Shown here: one piece after another, positions 1-8,841 of the stretch
Layout: each line of letters opens with the position of its first letter
Numbering within the stretch: position 1 is the first letter of the stretch
From: Citrobacter tructae
GTDB lineage: Bacteria; Pseudomonadota; Gammaproteobacteria; Enterobacterales; Enterobacteriaceae
Length of the DNA stretch: 64,000 bases
Direction: 5' to 3'
Assembly (NCBI RefSeq): GCF_004684345.1
Contig: NZ_CP038469.1
Coordinates: 3,410,001 to 3,474,000, forward strand
Made by a program: the position numbers and the translations under genes
Notes under the pieces: generated by a model
What the model was told of the DNA's origin: nothing
The model's input: only the letters and a program-made list of their open reading frames with translations
Database searches by the model: none

Positions 1-144
1 ATCGAGATGCCGCATGTGGAAGAGGTGATTGCACCAATCTTCTATACCGTTCCGCTGCAATTGCTGGCGTATCATGTGGCGCTGATTAAAGGCACCGATG
101 TGGATCAGCCGCGTAACCTGGCGAAGTCGGTTACTGTAGAGTAA
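1..144 (+). CDS. glmS: Glucosamine-6-phosphate synthase, C-terminal end (partial)
   Basis: The window opens inside a reading frame in phase from base 1, giving 47 residues before a TAA. The end (QLLAYHVALIKGTDVDQPRN, then LAKSVTVE) is the C-terminus of GlmS, the glutamine:fructose-6-phosphate amidotransferase that makes glucosamine-6-phosphate for the cell wall. This tail belongs to the second sugar-isomerase (SIS) domain; the conserved DQPRNLAKSVTVE end shapes the fructose-6-phosphate site and ammonia channel in the known enzyme. Only the 3' end is present. Its position directly upstream of pstS is the usual enteric order. Confidence 0.95.
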   Translation: MEMPHVEEVIAPIFYTVPLQLLAYHVALIKGTDVDQPRNLAKSVTVE

Positions 145-160
145 GCCGTATTACTCTTAG

Positions 161-190
161 AATGCCCTGCAAAATGCGGGGCATTTTTTT
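161..190 (+). terminator. Rho-independent terminator after glmS
   Basis: The stem AATGCCC/GGGCATT is followed by a run of seven T, 16 bases after the glmS stop. The rest of the 330-base gap up to pstS is AT-rich and holds only the Pho promoter region. Confidence 0.85.
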
Positions 191-366
191 AGATTTGTTC
201 TGTTTTTAATCAATTATCCTGCCCCTTTTAATATGACAAACCGTCATCTTCAGCTACTGTTTTTAGTGTCATAAAAAGAAAATATTCACAAAATGTCATT
301 GTGATGACAACAGATAATTGTTTGTTTATAAATGAATTTTTTGTTTTTGTGTTTCATTTTTCTTGG

Positions 367-410
367 CTGTCATAAAACTGTCATATTTCGTACATTTAAC
401 TGTCACCTGT
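367..410 (+). promoter_or_regulatory. Tandem PhoB boxes of the pstS promoter
   Basis: Four 11-base repeats run head to tail: CTGTCATAAAA, CTGTCATATTT, CGTACATTTAA and CTGTCACCTGT. The 11-base period with a TGTCA core is the established PhoB binding pattern, so this is a double Pho box in place of a -35 element. An AT-rich -10 region (TATTTTGC) follows at about 418. It should switch on pstSCAB-phoU under phosphate limitation. Confidence 0.92.
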
Positions 411-474
411 TTGTCCTATTTTGCTCACAGTAGCAACTCAAACAACAATTTACGAAAACCGTGCAGGAGACATT

Positions 475-1515
475 ATGAAAGTTATGCGTACCACTGTCGC
501 AACTGTTGTCGCCGCGACCTTATCCATGAGCGCGTTCTCTGCTTTTGCTGCAGCGAGCCTGACAGGTGCAGGTGCAACTTTTCCTGCGCCAGTGTATGCC
601 AAATGGGCTGATACTTATCAGAAAGAGACCGGTAGCAAAGTCAACTACCAGGGTATCGGCTCCTCCGGTGGTGTAAAACAAATTACGGCAAATACTGTTG
701 ATTTCGGTGCCTCTGATGCACCGTTGTCTGATGAAAAACTGGCACAGGAAGGCTTGTTCCAGTTCCCGACTGTGATCGGCGGTGTTGTGCTGGCGGTCAA
801 TATACCTGGTCTGAAATCCGGCGAGCTGGTGCTGGATGGTAAAACGCTGGGTGACATCTACCTCGGCAAAATCAAGAAGTGGGATGATGAAGCCATCACC
901 AAACTGAACCCAGGTCTGAAACTGCCTTCTCAGAATATTGCCGTTGTGCGTCGTGCTGATGGTTCCGGTACCTCCTTCGTCTTCACCAGCTATCTGGCAA
1001 AAGTGAATGAAGAGTGGAAATCTAAAATTGGCGCAGGCTCTACCGTTAACTGGCCGACCGGTCTGGGCGGTAAAGGTAACGACGGTATTGCTGCGTTCGT
1101 ACAGCGTCTGCCTGGTTCCATCGGCTACGTTGAATACGCTTACGCTAAGCAGAACAACCTGGCGTATACCAAACTGATTTCTGCTGACGGCAAGCCGGTA
1201 AGCCCGACCGAAGAAAACTTCGCTAATGCGGCGAAAGGCGCTGACTGGAGCAAAACTTTCGCCCAGGATCTGACGAACCAGAAAGGTGATGAGGCATGGC
1301 CAATCACTTCAACCACATTCATCCTGGTTCACAAAGAGCAGAAGAAACCTGAGCAAGGCGTTGAAGTGCTGAAATTCTTTGACTGGGCATACAAAAATGG
1401 CGGCAAGCAGGCTAATGACCTGGATTACGCCAGCCTACCGGATAGCGTGGTTGAGCAGATTCGTGCTGCATGGAAGACCAACGTCAAGGATAGTAGCGGT
1501 AAAGCGCTGTACTAA
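475..1515 (+). CDS. pstS: Periplasmic phosphate-binding protein PstS
   Basis: This 346-residue protein captures inorganic phosphate in the periplasm and delivers it to the PstCAB importer. It starts with a Sec signal peptide (residues 1 to about 25, ending SAFA before AASLTGAGATFPAP). The phosphate loops are visible: GAGATFP near the mature N-terminus, GIGSSGG, DFGASDAP and RADGSGT. Length equals that of E. coli PstS. The ATG at 475 follows GGAGA at a good distance; the longer in-frame extension from 421 would bury the signal peptide. First gene of the pst operon, under the Pho boxes just upstream. Confidence 0.98.
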   Translation: MKVMRTTVATVVAATLSMSAFSAFAAASLTGAGATFPAPVYAKWADTYQKETGSKVNYQGIGSSGGVKQITANTVDFGASDAPLSDEKLAQEGLFQFPTVIGGVVLAVNIPGLKSGELVLDGKTLGDIYLGKIKKWDDEAITKLNPGLKLPSQNIAVVRRADGSGTSFVFTSYLAKVNEEWKSKIGAGSTVNWPTGLGGKGNDGIAAFVQRLPGSIGYVEYAYAKQNNLAYTKLISADGKPVSPTEENFANAAKGADWSKTFAQDLTNQKGDEAWPITSTTFILVHKEQKKPEQGVEVLKFFDWAYKNGGKQANDLDYASLPDSVVEQIRAAWKTNVKDSSGKALY

Positions 1516-1573
1516 TTGGGAATATTGACGAAAATGGCGGGGGGCATGATGCTAACCCGCCCTACGGTTCTCA

Positions 1574-1609
1574 CTGTAGGCTGGATAAGTGTCAGCACCA
1601 TCCGGCAAC
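1574..1609. repeat. REP element between pstS and pstC
   Basis: A REP-type palindrome (GTAGGCTGGATAAG ... CCATCCGGCAAC) lies in the 126-base gap between pstS and pstC. REP hairpins at this point are thought to protect the upstream pstS message and so favour PstS over the membrane subunits; that role is inferred here. Confidence 0.75.
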
Positions 1610-1641
1610 TTCGTAAACGCGTTTAACTTAAAGAGTGATTT

Positions 1642-2601
1642 ATGGCTGCAACCAAGCCTGCTTTTAACCCACCGGGTAAAAAGGGTGACATGATATTCAG
1701 CGCGCTGGTAAAACTGGCTGCGCTGATTGTGCTATTGATGTTGGGTGGCATTATTGTCTCTCTGATCATCTCCTCCTGGCCAAGCATTCAGAAATTTGGT
1801 TTCTCATTTTTGTGGACCAAGGAGTGGGATGCGCCAAACGACATCTACGGTGCGCTGGTACCGATTTACGGTACGCTGGTGACCTCTTTTATCGCCTTGC
1901 TGATCGCCGTTCCGGTGAGCTTCGGCATCGCTTTATTCCTGACTGAGTTGGCACCGAACTGGCTGCGTCGCCCGCTGGGTATTGCAATTGAATTGCTGGC
2001 GGCGATCCCAAGTATTGTTTACGGCATGTGGGGTTTGTTTATCTTTGCCCCGCTGTTTGCAACCTACTTTCAGGAGCCGGTCGGGAATATTCTCTCCAAC
2101 ATCCCGTTTGTTGGTGCTCTGTTCTCGGGGCCGGCATTTGGGATCGGTATTCTGGCGGCAGGCGTGATCCTCGCCATTATGATCATCCCGTACATTGCGG
2201 CGGTAATGCGCGATGTGTTCGAACAAACGCCGGTACTGATGAAAGAGTCAGCCTACGGCATCGGTTGTACTACCTGGGAAGTCATCTGGCGCATCGTCCT
2301 GCCGTTCACCAAAAATGGGGTGATTGGTGGTGTGATGTTGGGCCTGGGCCGCGCGCTGGGTGAAACCATGGCGGTGACCTTTATCATTGGTAACACCTAC
2401 CAGCTCGACAGTGCTTCGCTGTATATGCCGGGCAACAGTATTACCTCTGCGCTGGCGAATGAATTTGCAGAAGCGGAATCAGGGCTGCACGTTGCCGCGT
2501 TGATGGAACTGGGCCTAATCTTGTTTGTGATCACCTTCATCGTACTGGCAGCGTCTAAGTTCATGATCATGCGCCTTGCGAAAAATGAGGGGGCACGCTA
2601 A
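1642..2601 (+). CDS. pstC: Phosphate ABC transporter permease PstC
   Basis: This 319-residue inner-membrane permease forms the phosphate channel with PstA. Hydrophobic segments begin at about residue 20 and recur to the end. The binding-protein-dependent permease EAA loop is visible near residues 200-225 (ESAYGIGCTTWEVIWRIVLP), the contact site for PstB. A shorter GRALGETMAV motif follows. The ATG is preceded by AAAGAGTG. Its stop overlaps the pstA start by one base, which suggests translational coupling. Confidence 0.97.
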   Translation: MAATKPAFNPPGKKGDMIFSALVKLAALIVLLMLGGIIVSLIISSWPSIQKFGFSFLWTKEWDAPNDIYGALVPIYGTLVTSFIALLIAVPVSFGIALFLTELAPNWLRRPLGIAIELLAAIPSIVYGMWGLFIFAPLFATYFQEPVGNILSNIPFVGALFSGPAFGIGILAAGVILAIMIIPYIAAVMRDVFEQTPVLMKESAYGIGCTTWEVIWRIVLPFTKNGVIGGVMLGLGRALGETMAVTFIIGNTYQLDSASLYMPGNSITSALANEFAEAESGLHVAALMELGLILFVITFIVLAASKFMIMRLAKNEGAR

Positions 2602-3491
2602 TGGCTACGCTTGAAATACAAAACACTACCGCGCTGGCGGAATCCCGCCGCAAGATGCAGGCGCGTCGCCGCTTGAAAAACCGCATCGCGCTGACGCTCT
2701 CAATGGGGACGATGGCGTTCGGTCTGTTCTGGCTGGTCTGGATCCTGTTCTCGACAGTGGTTCGCGGTATCGACGGTATGTCGCTGGCGCTGTTCACCGA
2801 AATGACGCCACCGCCGAATACGGCGGGTGGTGGCCTGGCGAATGCCCTGGCCGGGAGTGGGCTGCTGATTCTGTGGGCGACGGTGTTTGGTACGCCACTC
2901 GGTATTATGGCGGGCATTTACCTAGCGGAGTACGGGCGCAAATCCTGGCTGGCTGAGGTTATCCGCTTTATCAACGACATTCTGCTGTCTGCGCCGTCGA
3001 TTGTGGTAGGTCTGTTTGTTTACACCGTGGTAGTGGCGAAAATGGAGCACTTCTCCGGCTGGGCAGGCGTGATTGCGCTGGCGCTGCTGCAGGTGCCTAT
3101 CGTGATTCGAACTACCGAGAACATGCTCAAGCTGGTACCGGATAGCCTGCGTGAAGCCGCTTATGCGCTGGGTACGCCGAAGTGGAAGATGATTTCAGCG
3201 ATCACCCTGAAGGCATCCGTCTCCGGCATTATCACCGGTGTACTGTTGGCGATTGCGCGTATTGCCGGTGAAACCGCTCCGCTGTTGTTTACATCGCTCT
3301 CCAATCAGTTCTGGAGCACCGACATGATGCAGCCGATAGCCAACCTGCCGGTGACTATCTTTAAATTTGCGATGAGCCCATTTGTGGAATGGCAGCAACT
3401 GGCCTGGGCCGGGGTGCTGATTATTACCCTGTGCGTACTGCTGCTGAACATTCTGGCGCGCGTTATTTTCGCGAAGAATAAACACGGTTAA
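2601..3491 (+). CDS. pstA: Phosphate ABC transporter permease PstA
   Basis: This 296-residue membrane protein is the partner of PstC. It has about six hydrophobic segments after a basic N-terminal stretch (residues 13-30, rich in R and K). The EAA motif is present around residues 180-200 (REAAYALGTPKWKMISAITL) and the family motif GETAPLLFT follows. The ATG shares its A with the pstC stop codon. Length matches the E. coli protein. Confidence 0.97.
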   Translation: MATLEIQNTTALAESRRKMQARRRLKNRIALTLSMGTMAFGLFWLVWILFSTVVRGIDGMSLALFTEMTPPPNTAGGGLANALAGSGLLILWATVFGTPLGIMAGIYLAEYGRKSWLAEVIRFINDILLSAPSIVVGLFVYTVVVAKMEHFSGWAGVIALALLQVPIVIRTTENMLKLVPDSLREAAYALGTPKWKMISAITLKASVSGIITGVLLAIARIAGETAPLLFTSLSNQFWSTDMMQPIANLPVTIFKFAMSPFVEWQQLAWAGVLIITLCVLLLNILARVIFAKNKHG

Positions 3492-3542
3492 TTTTTTACG
3501 GCGCGGCCAACGATGGCGGCGCTGGATGAGGATGAGATTAAA

Positions 3543-4316
3543 ATGAGTATGGTTGATACTGCCCCGGGTAAGATTCAGGTTCGTGATTTGAACTTCTACT
3601 ATGGCAAATTCCATGCCCTGAAGAACATCAACCTGGATATCGCTAAAAACCAGGTCACGGCGTTTATCGGGCCTTCAGGCTGTGGTAAATCAACGCTGCT
3701 GCGTACCTTCAACAAAATGTTTGAACTGTACCCGGAGCAGCGTGCAGAAGGTGAAATCCTGCTGGATGGCGACAATATTCTCACCAATACCCAGGATATC
3801 GCGCTGCTGCGTGCCAAAGTGGGGATGGTGTTCCAGAAGCCGACGCCGTTCCCGATGTCGATTTACGACAACATCGCGTTTGGTGTCCGTCTGTTCGAAA
3901 AACTCTCGCGTGCGGATATGGACGAACGCGTGCAGTGGGCCTTGACCAAGGCCGCATTATGGAACGAAACCAAAGATAAACTACACCAGAGCGGGTACTC
4001 TCTCTCCGGTGGTCAGCAGCAGCGTTTATGCATTGCGCGTGGTATTGCCATTCGCCCCGAAGTATTGCTGCTGGATGAGCCATGTTCAGCGCTTGACCCT
4101 ATCTCTACCGGGCGTATTGAAGAGCTGATCACCGAGCTGAAAGAGGATTACACCGTCGTTATCGTGACTCACAACATGCAGCAGGCTGCACGTTGTTCCG
4201 ACCATACGGCGTTTATGTACCTTGGCGAGTTGATTGAGTTCAGCAACACGGACGATCTGTTCACCAAGCCTGCGAAGAAACAAACTGAAGATTACATCAC
4301 CGGTCGTTACGGCTGA
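3543..4316 (+). CDS. pstB: Phosphate ABC transporter ATP-binding protein PstB
   Basis: This 257-residue ATPase powers PstCA. Walker A is GPSGCGKST at residues 43-51, the ABC signature LSGGQ is at 154-158, and Walker B VLLLDE is at 174-179, with the switch histidine in VTHNMQQA. The frame is open back to an ATG at 3513. I chose the ATG at 3543 because the MSMV start gives the family's 257 residues. It is fourth in the pst operon, 51 bases after pstA. Confidence 0.97.
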   Translation: MSMVDTAPGKIQVRDLNFYYGKFHALKNINLDIAKNQVTAFIGPSGCGKSTLLRTFNKMFELYPEQRAEGEILLDGDNILTNTQDIALLRAKVGMVFQKPTPFPMSIYDNIAFGVRLFEKLSRADMDERVQWALTKAALWNETKDKLHQSGYSLSGGQQQRLCIARGIAIRPEVLLLDEPCSALDPISTGRIEELITELKEDYTVVIVTHNMQQAARCSDHTAFMYLGELIEFSNTDDLFTKPAKKQTEDYITGRYG

Positions 4317-4330
4317 TTCAGGAGTGCGTT

Positions 4331-5056
4331 ATGGACAGTCTCAATCTTAATAAACATATTTCCGGCCAGTTTAACGCCGAGCTGGAAAGTATCCGTACCC
4401 AGGTGATGACCATGGGCGGCATGGTAGAGCAGCAGCTTTCTGATGCCATTACCGCCATGCACAACCAGGACAGCGAGCTGGCGAAGCGTGTCATTGAAGG
4501 CGATAAGAACGTCAACATGATGGAAGTGGCGATTGATGAAGCCTGCGTGCGCATTATTGCGAAACGCCAGCCGACAGCGAGCGACCTGCGTCTGGTGATG
4601 GCAATCATCAAAACCATCGCCGAGCTGGAACGTATTGGCGACGTGGCGGACAAAATCTGCCGTACCGCGCTGGAGAAATTCTCCCAGCAGCATCAGCCGC
4701 TATTGGTGAGCCTGGAATCACTGGGTCGCCATACGGTACAAATGCTTCACGATGTGCTGGATGCGTTTGCGCGAATGGATCTGGACGAAGCGGTGCGCAT
4801 ATACCGTGAAGACAAAAAAGTTGACCAGGAATATGAGGGCATCGTGCGTCAGCTGATGACCTATATGATGGAAGACCCGCGCACCATTCCGAGCGTGCTG
4901 ACAGCATTATTCTGCGCACGCTCTATCGAGCGTATCGGTGACCGCTGCCAGAATATCTGCGAATACATTTTCTACTTCGTGAAGGGACAAGATTTCCGTC
5001 ACGTCGGCGGCGATGAGCTGGATAAGCTGCTGGCGGGGAAAGATCCGAAAGAGTAA
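4331..5056 (+). CDS. phoU: Phosphate signalling protein PhoU
   Basis: This 241-residue all-helical protein links the PstSCAB transporter to the PhoR sensor and damps the Pho regulon when phosphate is plentiful. Two PhoU repeats are visible, with metal-binding type helices around ERIGDVADKICR (first half) and ERIGDRCQNICEYIFY (second half). It ends the pst operon, 14 bases after pstB, with GGAG upstream of the ATG. In E. coli the bgl operon follows phoU; here yieH comes next on the other strand. Confidence 0.97.
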   Translation: MDSLNLNKHISGQFNAELESIRTQVMTMGGMVEQQLSDAITAMHNQDSELAKRVIEGDKNVNMMEVAIDEACVRIIAKRQPTASDLRLVMAIIKTIAELERIGDVADKICRTALEKFSQQHQPLLVSLESLGRHTVQMLHDVLDAFARMDLDEAVRIYREDKKVDQEYEGIVRQLMTYMMEDPRTIPSVLTALFCARSIERIGDRCQNICEYIFYFVKGQDFRHVGGDELDKLLAGKDPKE

Positions 5057-5068
5057 TACGTTGTTAAT

Positions 5069-5095
5069 GGCCCGGTGGCGTAAGCTTACCGGGCC
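5069..5095. terminator. REP-like hairpin after phoU, shared with yieH
   Basis: The perfect stem GGCCCGGT/ACCGGGCC encloses GGCGTAAGCTT between the convergent ends of phoU and yieH. There is no long T run on either strand. It could be a REP half element, a terminator for both genes, or both. Confidence 0.6.
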
Positions 5096-5103
5096 GACAA
5101 CAT

Positions 5104-5769
5104 TTAACGCGTAATATCCCAACCGCGCGCTTTCCACAATGCCGGCAATTGTGCCAGATCGGTAAAGGTCGTCACTTTGGGATGATCGATCGGTTTGTTG
5201 TGCGGATCGGCGCAGAAGTAGAACACCTCCATTCCGGCATCAATCCCCGACTGCGCACCCGCAGCAGAATCATCCACCAGAATACAGTTCTGCGGATTGA
5301 CGTTCATGGCCTTTGCCGCATGGAACATCAACGCAGGATCGGGCTTCCAGCGTTGAATATCATAGCCGCTGAACAATAAATCCGGGAAGTGATGCAGCAT
5401 GCCCAGCTTGCCCAGCGAGTGCTGCATTTTGCTGACCGGACCGTTCGATACCACGCACATCGGCACAGCCATGCTATCTAGCAGCGCATTGGCACCCGCA
5501 ATCACCTCCAGTTCCGTATCGAACAGGCGTGCGACCTCGGCGCGGTAAATCGGTTCTAGTTCGGCTTTTGCCAGTTCGACACCGTGTTCATCGTTGATAA
5601 TGTCGATGATCTCGTAGAGCTTTACCCCCTTGAAGCGCTTAAATGTCTCTTCAAGATCGAGCGTAATGCCGAACGCCTGGAACATGCTGACATACGCGCG
5701 AGAACAAATGACTTCACTGTCGACAAGGGTACCGTCACAGTCAAAAAATACGGCTTCTATCTGGGACAT
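5104..5769 (-). CDS. yieH: HAD-family sugar-phosphate phosphatase YieH
   Basis: This 221-residue haloacid dehalogenase-like hydrolase matches E. coli YieH, reported as a 6-phosphogluconate phosphatase. Motif I is FFDCDGTLVDSE near residues 8-19, with nucleophile Asp in DCD. Motif II serine or threonine is in CVVSNGP. Motif III lysine is in WKPDP, and the acidic motif IV is in LVDDSAAG. A helical cap follows motif I. It is a single gene, convergent with phoU and divergent from adeP. Confidence 0.93.
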   Translation of the reverse strand: MSQIEAVFFDCDGTLVDSEVICSRAYVSMFQAFGITLDLEETFKRFKGVKLYEIIDIINDEHGVELAKAELEPIYRAEVARLFDTELEVIAGANALLDSMAVPMCVVSNGPVSKMQHSLGKLGMLHHFPDLLFSGYDIQRWKPDPALMFHAAKAMNVNPQNCILVDDSAAGAQSGIDAGMEVFYFCADPHNKPIDHPKVTTFTDLAQLPALWKARGWDITR

Positions 5770-5789
5770 GTCATTTCCGTTTTAACAAG

Positions 5790-5805
5790 TTTAACGTTTA
5801 CGTAA
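5790..5805. promoter_or_regulatory. Possible PurR site upstream of adeP
   Basis: On the minus strand the bases read ACGTAAACGTTAAAC, resembling the PurR palindrome ACGCAAACGTTTGCGT around its AAACGTT core; the right arm is poor. adeP (yieG) is a PurR regulon member in E. coli, which is why I note it. This is a weak match lying 131 bases before the adeP start. Confidence 0.35.
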
Positions 5806-5936
5806 TGCATTATTGGGCGACGCAATCGTTGCCGTATAAGCAAAATCAATGGAAAAAAATCGCTCATAACCCACCCTATTGTCGCATTTTGGTATAGGAT
5901 AGCGACGAATTTTCCCTCCTTGTTCGGAAATTGATA

Positions 5937-7274
5937 ATGAGTCAACAACACACAACCCAGGCTTCTGGCCAGGGCATACTGGAACGCGTGTTTAAGCTGC
6001 GCGAACATGGCACGACGGCGCGGACCGAAGTCATCGCCGGTTTCACCACTTTTCTGACGATGGTTTACATCGTTTTCGTCAACCCGCAAATTCTGGGCGT
6101 AGCTGGCATGGACACCAGTGCTGTCTTCGTGACTACCTGTCTGATTGCGGCGTTGGGCAGTATCCTGATGGGCGTATTCGCCAACCTGCCGGTGGCACTG
6201 GCACCAGCGATGGGGCTAAACGCTTTCTTCGCGTTTGTCGTGGTACAGGCAATGGGTCTGCCGTGGCAGGTGGGTATGGGCGCTATCTTCTGGGGGGCTG
6301 TGGGTCTGCTTTTGTTGACAATCTTCCGCGTACGTTACTGGATGATTGCCAACATTCCGGTCAGTCTGCGCGTGGGGATCACCAGCGGTATCGGTTTGTT
6401 TATCGGCATGATGGGGCTGAAAAATGCCGGCGTTATCGTGGCGAACAAGGACACGCTGGTTGCTATTGGTAACCTGACCTCTCACAGCGTACTGCTGGGG
6501 GTATTGGGCTTCTTTATCATCGCGATTCTGGCGTCCCGTAACATTCACGCGGCGGTGCTGGTTTCGATAATCGTCACCACCCTGCTGGGCTGGATGCTGG
6601 GCGATGTGCACTACAACGGCATTGTTTCTGCGCCACCGAGCATCAGCACCGTGGTTGGCCATGTTGACCTTGCCGGGTCGTTCAACCTGGGGCTGGCTGG
6701 GGTGATCTTCTCCTTCATGCTGGTTAACCTGTTTGACTCCTCCGGTACGCTGATTGGCGTGACGGACAAAGCAGGCCTGGCTGATGAAAAAGGGAAGTTC
6801 CCGCGCATGAAGCAGGCGCTGTTTGTGGATAGCGTCTCCTCGGTTGCCGGTTCCTTTATCGGCACTTCTTCGGTTACCGCGTATATCGAATCGTCTTCTG
6901 GGGTTTCTGTTGGTGGGCGTACTGGCCTGACGGCAGTCGTTGTGGGGATCCTGTTCCTGCTGGTTATTTTCCTGTCGCCGCTGGCGGGTATGGTGCCAGC
7001 CTATGCAGCAGCCGGTGCGCTGATTTACGTCGGCGTGCTGATGACCTCCAGCTTGTCACGCGTGAAATGGGATGACCTGACTGAAGCGGTCCCGGCGTTT
7101 ATTACCGCCGTGATGATGCCGTTTAGCTTCTCGATTACCGAAGGTATCGCGCTGGGCTTTATCTCTTACTGTGTGATGAAAATAGGTACCGGACGCTTCC
7201 GCGACCTCAGCCCGTGCGTGATCGTTGTTGCGCTGCTGTTTGTGCTGAAGATTGTGTTTATCGACGCACACTAA
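5937..7274 (+). CDS. adeP: Adenine permease AdeP
   Basis: This 445-residue inner-membrane protein of the nucleobase NCS2/AzgA family imports adenine by proton symport. The hydrophobic segments cover most of the chain. The family signature is visible early (TMVYIVFVNPQILG, then LAPAMGLNAFFAF) and in the centre (NLFDSSGTLIGVT, then GTSSVTAYIESSSG). The ATG at 5937 gives MSQQHTTQ and the E. coli length; an in-frame TTG six bases upstream is less likely. It is divergent from yieH. Confidence 0.95.
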   Translation: MSQQHTTQASGQGILERVFKLREHGTTARTEVIAGFTTFLTMVYIVFVNPQILGVAGMDTSAVFVTTCLIAALGSILMGVFANLPVALAPAMGLNAFFAFVVVQAMGLPWQVGMGAIFWGAVGLLLLTIFRVRYWMIANIPVSLRVGITSGIGLFIGMMGLKNAGVIVANKDTLVAIGNLTSHSVLLGVLGFFIIAILASRNIHAAVLVSIIVTTLLGWMLGDVHYNGIVSAPPSISTVVGHVDLAGSFNLGLAGVIFSFMLVNLFDSSGTLIGVTDKAGLADEKGKFPRMKQALFVDSVSSVAGSFIGTSSVTAYIESSSGVSVGGRTGLTAVVVGILFLLVIFLSPLAGMVPAYAAAGALIYVGVLMTSSLSRVKWDDLTEAVPAFITAVMMPFSFSITEGIALGFISYCVMKIGTGRFRDLSPCVIVVALLFVLKIVFIDAH

Positions 7275-7293
7275 AATATCGGTCTGGATAACG

Positions 7294-7329
7294 GCCCGCC
7301 AGGCATCATTGCTGGCGGGCTTTTTCTTT
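7294..7329 (+). terminator. Terminator between adeP and chrR
   Basis: The stem GCCCGCCAG/CTGGCGGGC (7294-7320) is followed by TTTTTCTTTT. It ends adeP; the hairpin touches the last base of convergent chrR. Confidence 0.88.
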
Positions 7330-7895
7330 TACGCTTTTACGCGCTGAATAAAGTCACCAAAGGCAGCCAACTGACCCGTCAGGTGATCCAGCGTGCTTTG
7401 ATCAATTACTTCGCCGGTTTGCACATCCACCTTGTTCTGAATGACACCACCCATAAATTCCGGTTTGTTCATTACCATTGCGTCAAGGAACACCAGAATC
7501 TGGCGCAGATGATACTGACAGCGTGCGCCACCAATCGCGCCCATTGAGCTGGTCTGGATCAACACCGGTTTACCCGCCAGCGGCTGATCGGGCAGACGGG
7601 ATAGCCAGTCGATGGCGTTCTTCAGTCCGCCTGGTACCGAATAGTTATATTCTGGCGTGACAATCACCACGCCATCCGCTTTTCTGATCTGTTCCGCCAG
7701 CGCTTCTACACTTGCCGGAAATCCCTCTTCCTGCTGGAAATCGGCATCGTAAAGTGGAATATCGCCAATCGATGGTAATGCGTTGACGTCCATCCCCACA
7801 GGGGCAATTTTTGGCAGCGTACGGGCAACCATTCCATTAAACGAGCCTTTGCGTAGGCTCCCCAGTAACGTAACAACATTCAATGTTTCAGACAT
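7329..7895 (-). CDS. chrR: NAD(P)H-dependent FMN quinone/chromate reductase ChrR
   Basis: This 188-residue flavodoxin-like reductase (YieF in E. coli) reduces quinones by two electrons and can reduce chromate, protecting against oxidative stress. The FMN phosphate loop is GSLRKGSFNG near residues 12-21, and the second flavin motif is TPEYNYSVPGGLKNAIDW near residues 80-97. AGGAG precedes the ATG. The gene runs in the same direction as yieE, 30 bases downstream of it, so the two may be co-transcribed. Confidence 0.94.
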   Translation of the reverse strand: MSETLNVVTLLGSLRKGSFNGMVARTLPKIAPVGMDVNALPSIGDIPLYDADFQQEEGFPASVEALAEQIRKADGVVIVTPEYNYSVPGGLKNAIDWLSRLPDQPLAGKPVLIQTSSMGAIGGARCQYHLRQILVFLDAMVMNKPEFMGGVIQNKVDVQTGEVIDQSTLDHLTGQLAAFGDFIQRVKA

Positions 7896-7925
7896 GGTTA
7901 CTCCTGTTTCATCATGAAGGTTAAA

Positions 7926-8675
7926 TCAGTTAAGCGTATAGCTCTTTGCTGCGGAAAATTGAGAGAAACGGATAAGGCGGCCCGTTGGCTCATTGGCGCG
8001 AGTCTGGATATTGGGCAAACTTTTCCAGTCCTGTTTACCATCAAACTCCCAAACCTTGAGCTTTTCAATGGCAGGTGTCACCGCGACCGACCACACCAGC
8101 ACGTCTTCGGCATCGCAAATGGCTTCGATCTGGGCTGTATGGGCGCATTTCAGGCGTCCGGCGCCGGGTAACAGCTGGAGTTCACGTGGATCGTCATTGC
8201 TCATATCACCGGTGAGCTTGAGTACGCTCTGTCGCAGGGTAATGAGCTGTGCACGCGCTTCATTGGGATCGCTTTGGTTGTTGATCCACAGTTTTTCATT
8301 ACTGGAAAAGCGCCAGGTGTCTACCGAATGCGGAGAGTTAAACCCGCGGATCGCCCGCTGAAGTTCCATATCCAAACCGCATGCGCCTTCTGTCGTCAGG
8401 GCAACACCGACGATATTTCCCGCATATGAAATCGAGAATCCAGGCAGATTTTTATCGCGAAAAACGGGTTTACCTTTGGCCTGAACAACGATTTCGGGCA
8501 GGGTGCTGGTGCCGTAAAGCATGAACATCAACTCTGCGAGTAGGCTTCTGGAGGCCAGGAAGCGAGTTCGGCGATGCGTGGGTAGATTTTTTGCTTCGAC
8601 ATGACATGGAGAAGGGAGGCGAACTGAAACCAGGTGTCCCTCCGTAAGAATCCCTCTGGCAAAATGTGTCGCCAT
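7926..8675 (-). CDS. yieE: Phosphopantetheinyl transferase-like protein YieE
   Basis: This 249-residue protein is the E. coli YieE relative in the 4'-phosphopantetheinyl transferase superfamily. The magnesium-binding motif is present (CGLDMELQRA, about residues 117-126). The second motif, usually W-x-x-K-E-x-x-x-K, reads LITLRQSVLK, so the tryptophan and the KE pair are replaced. No carrier protein or synthase gene lies nearby, and its substrate is unknown. The ATG follows GGAGCGAAGA. Identification of the family is firm; enzymatic activity is uncertain. Confidence 0.85.
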   Translation of the reverse strand: MATHFARGILTEGHLVSVRLPSPCHVEAKNLPTHRRTRFLASRSLLAELMFMLYGTSTLPEIVVQAKGKPVFRDKNLPGFSISYAGNIVGVALTTEGACGLDMELQRAIRGFNSPHSVDTWRFSSNEKLWINNQSDPNEARAQLITLRQSVLKLTGDMSNDDPRELQLLPGAGRLKCAHTAQIEAICDAEDVLVWSVAVTPAIEKLKVWEFDGKQDWKSLPNIQTRANEPTGRLIRFSQFSAAKSYTLN

Positions 8676-8841
8676 TCTTCGCTCCGTGATTAATGGTCCG
8701 TGATTATTACCAGAGTAACATTTGCATGGCTTCCAGGCAGGCCTTACTGCCTAAAAAACAGGCTAAAACAGGATACATTACGCGACATTTACATTTCTGA
8801 CACTAGTATGGTCAATTTAGCAACAACTTCGGTATGCTGCA

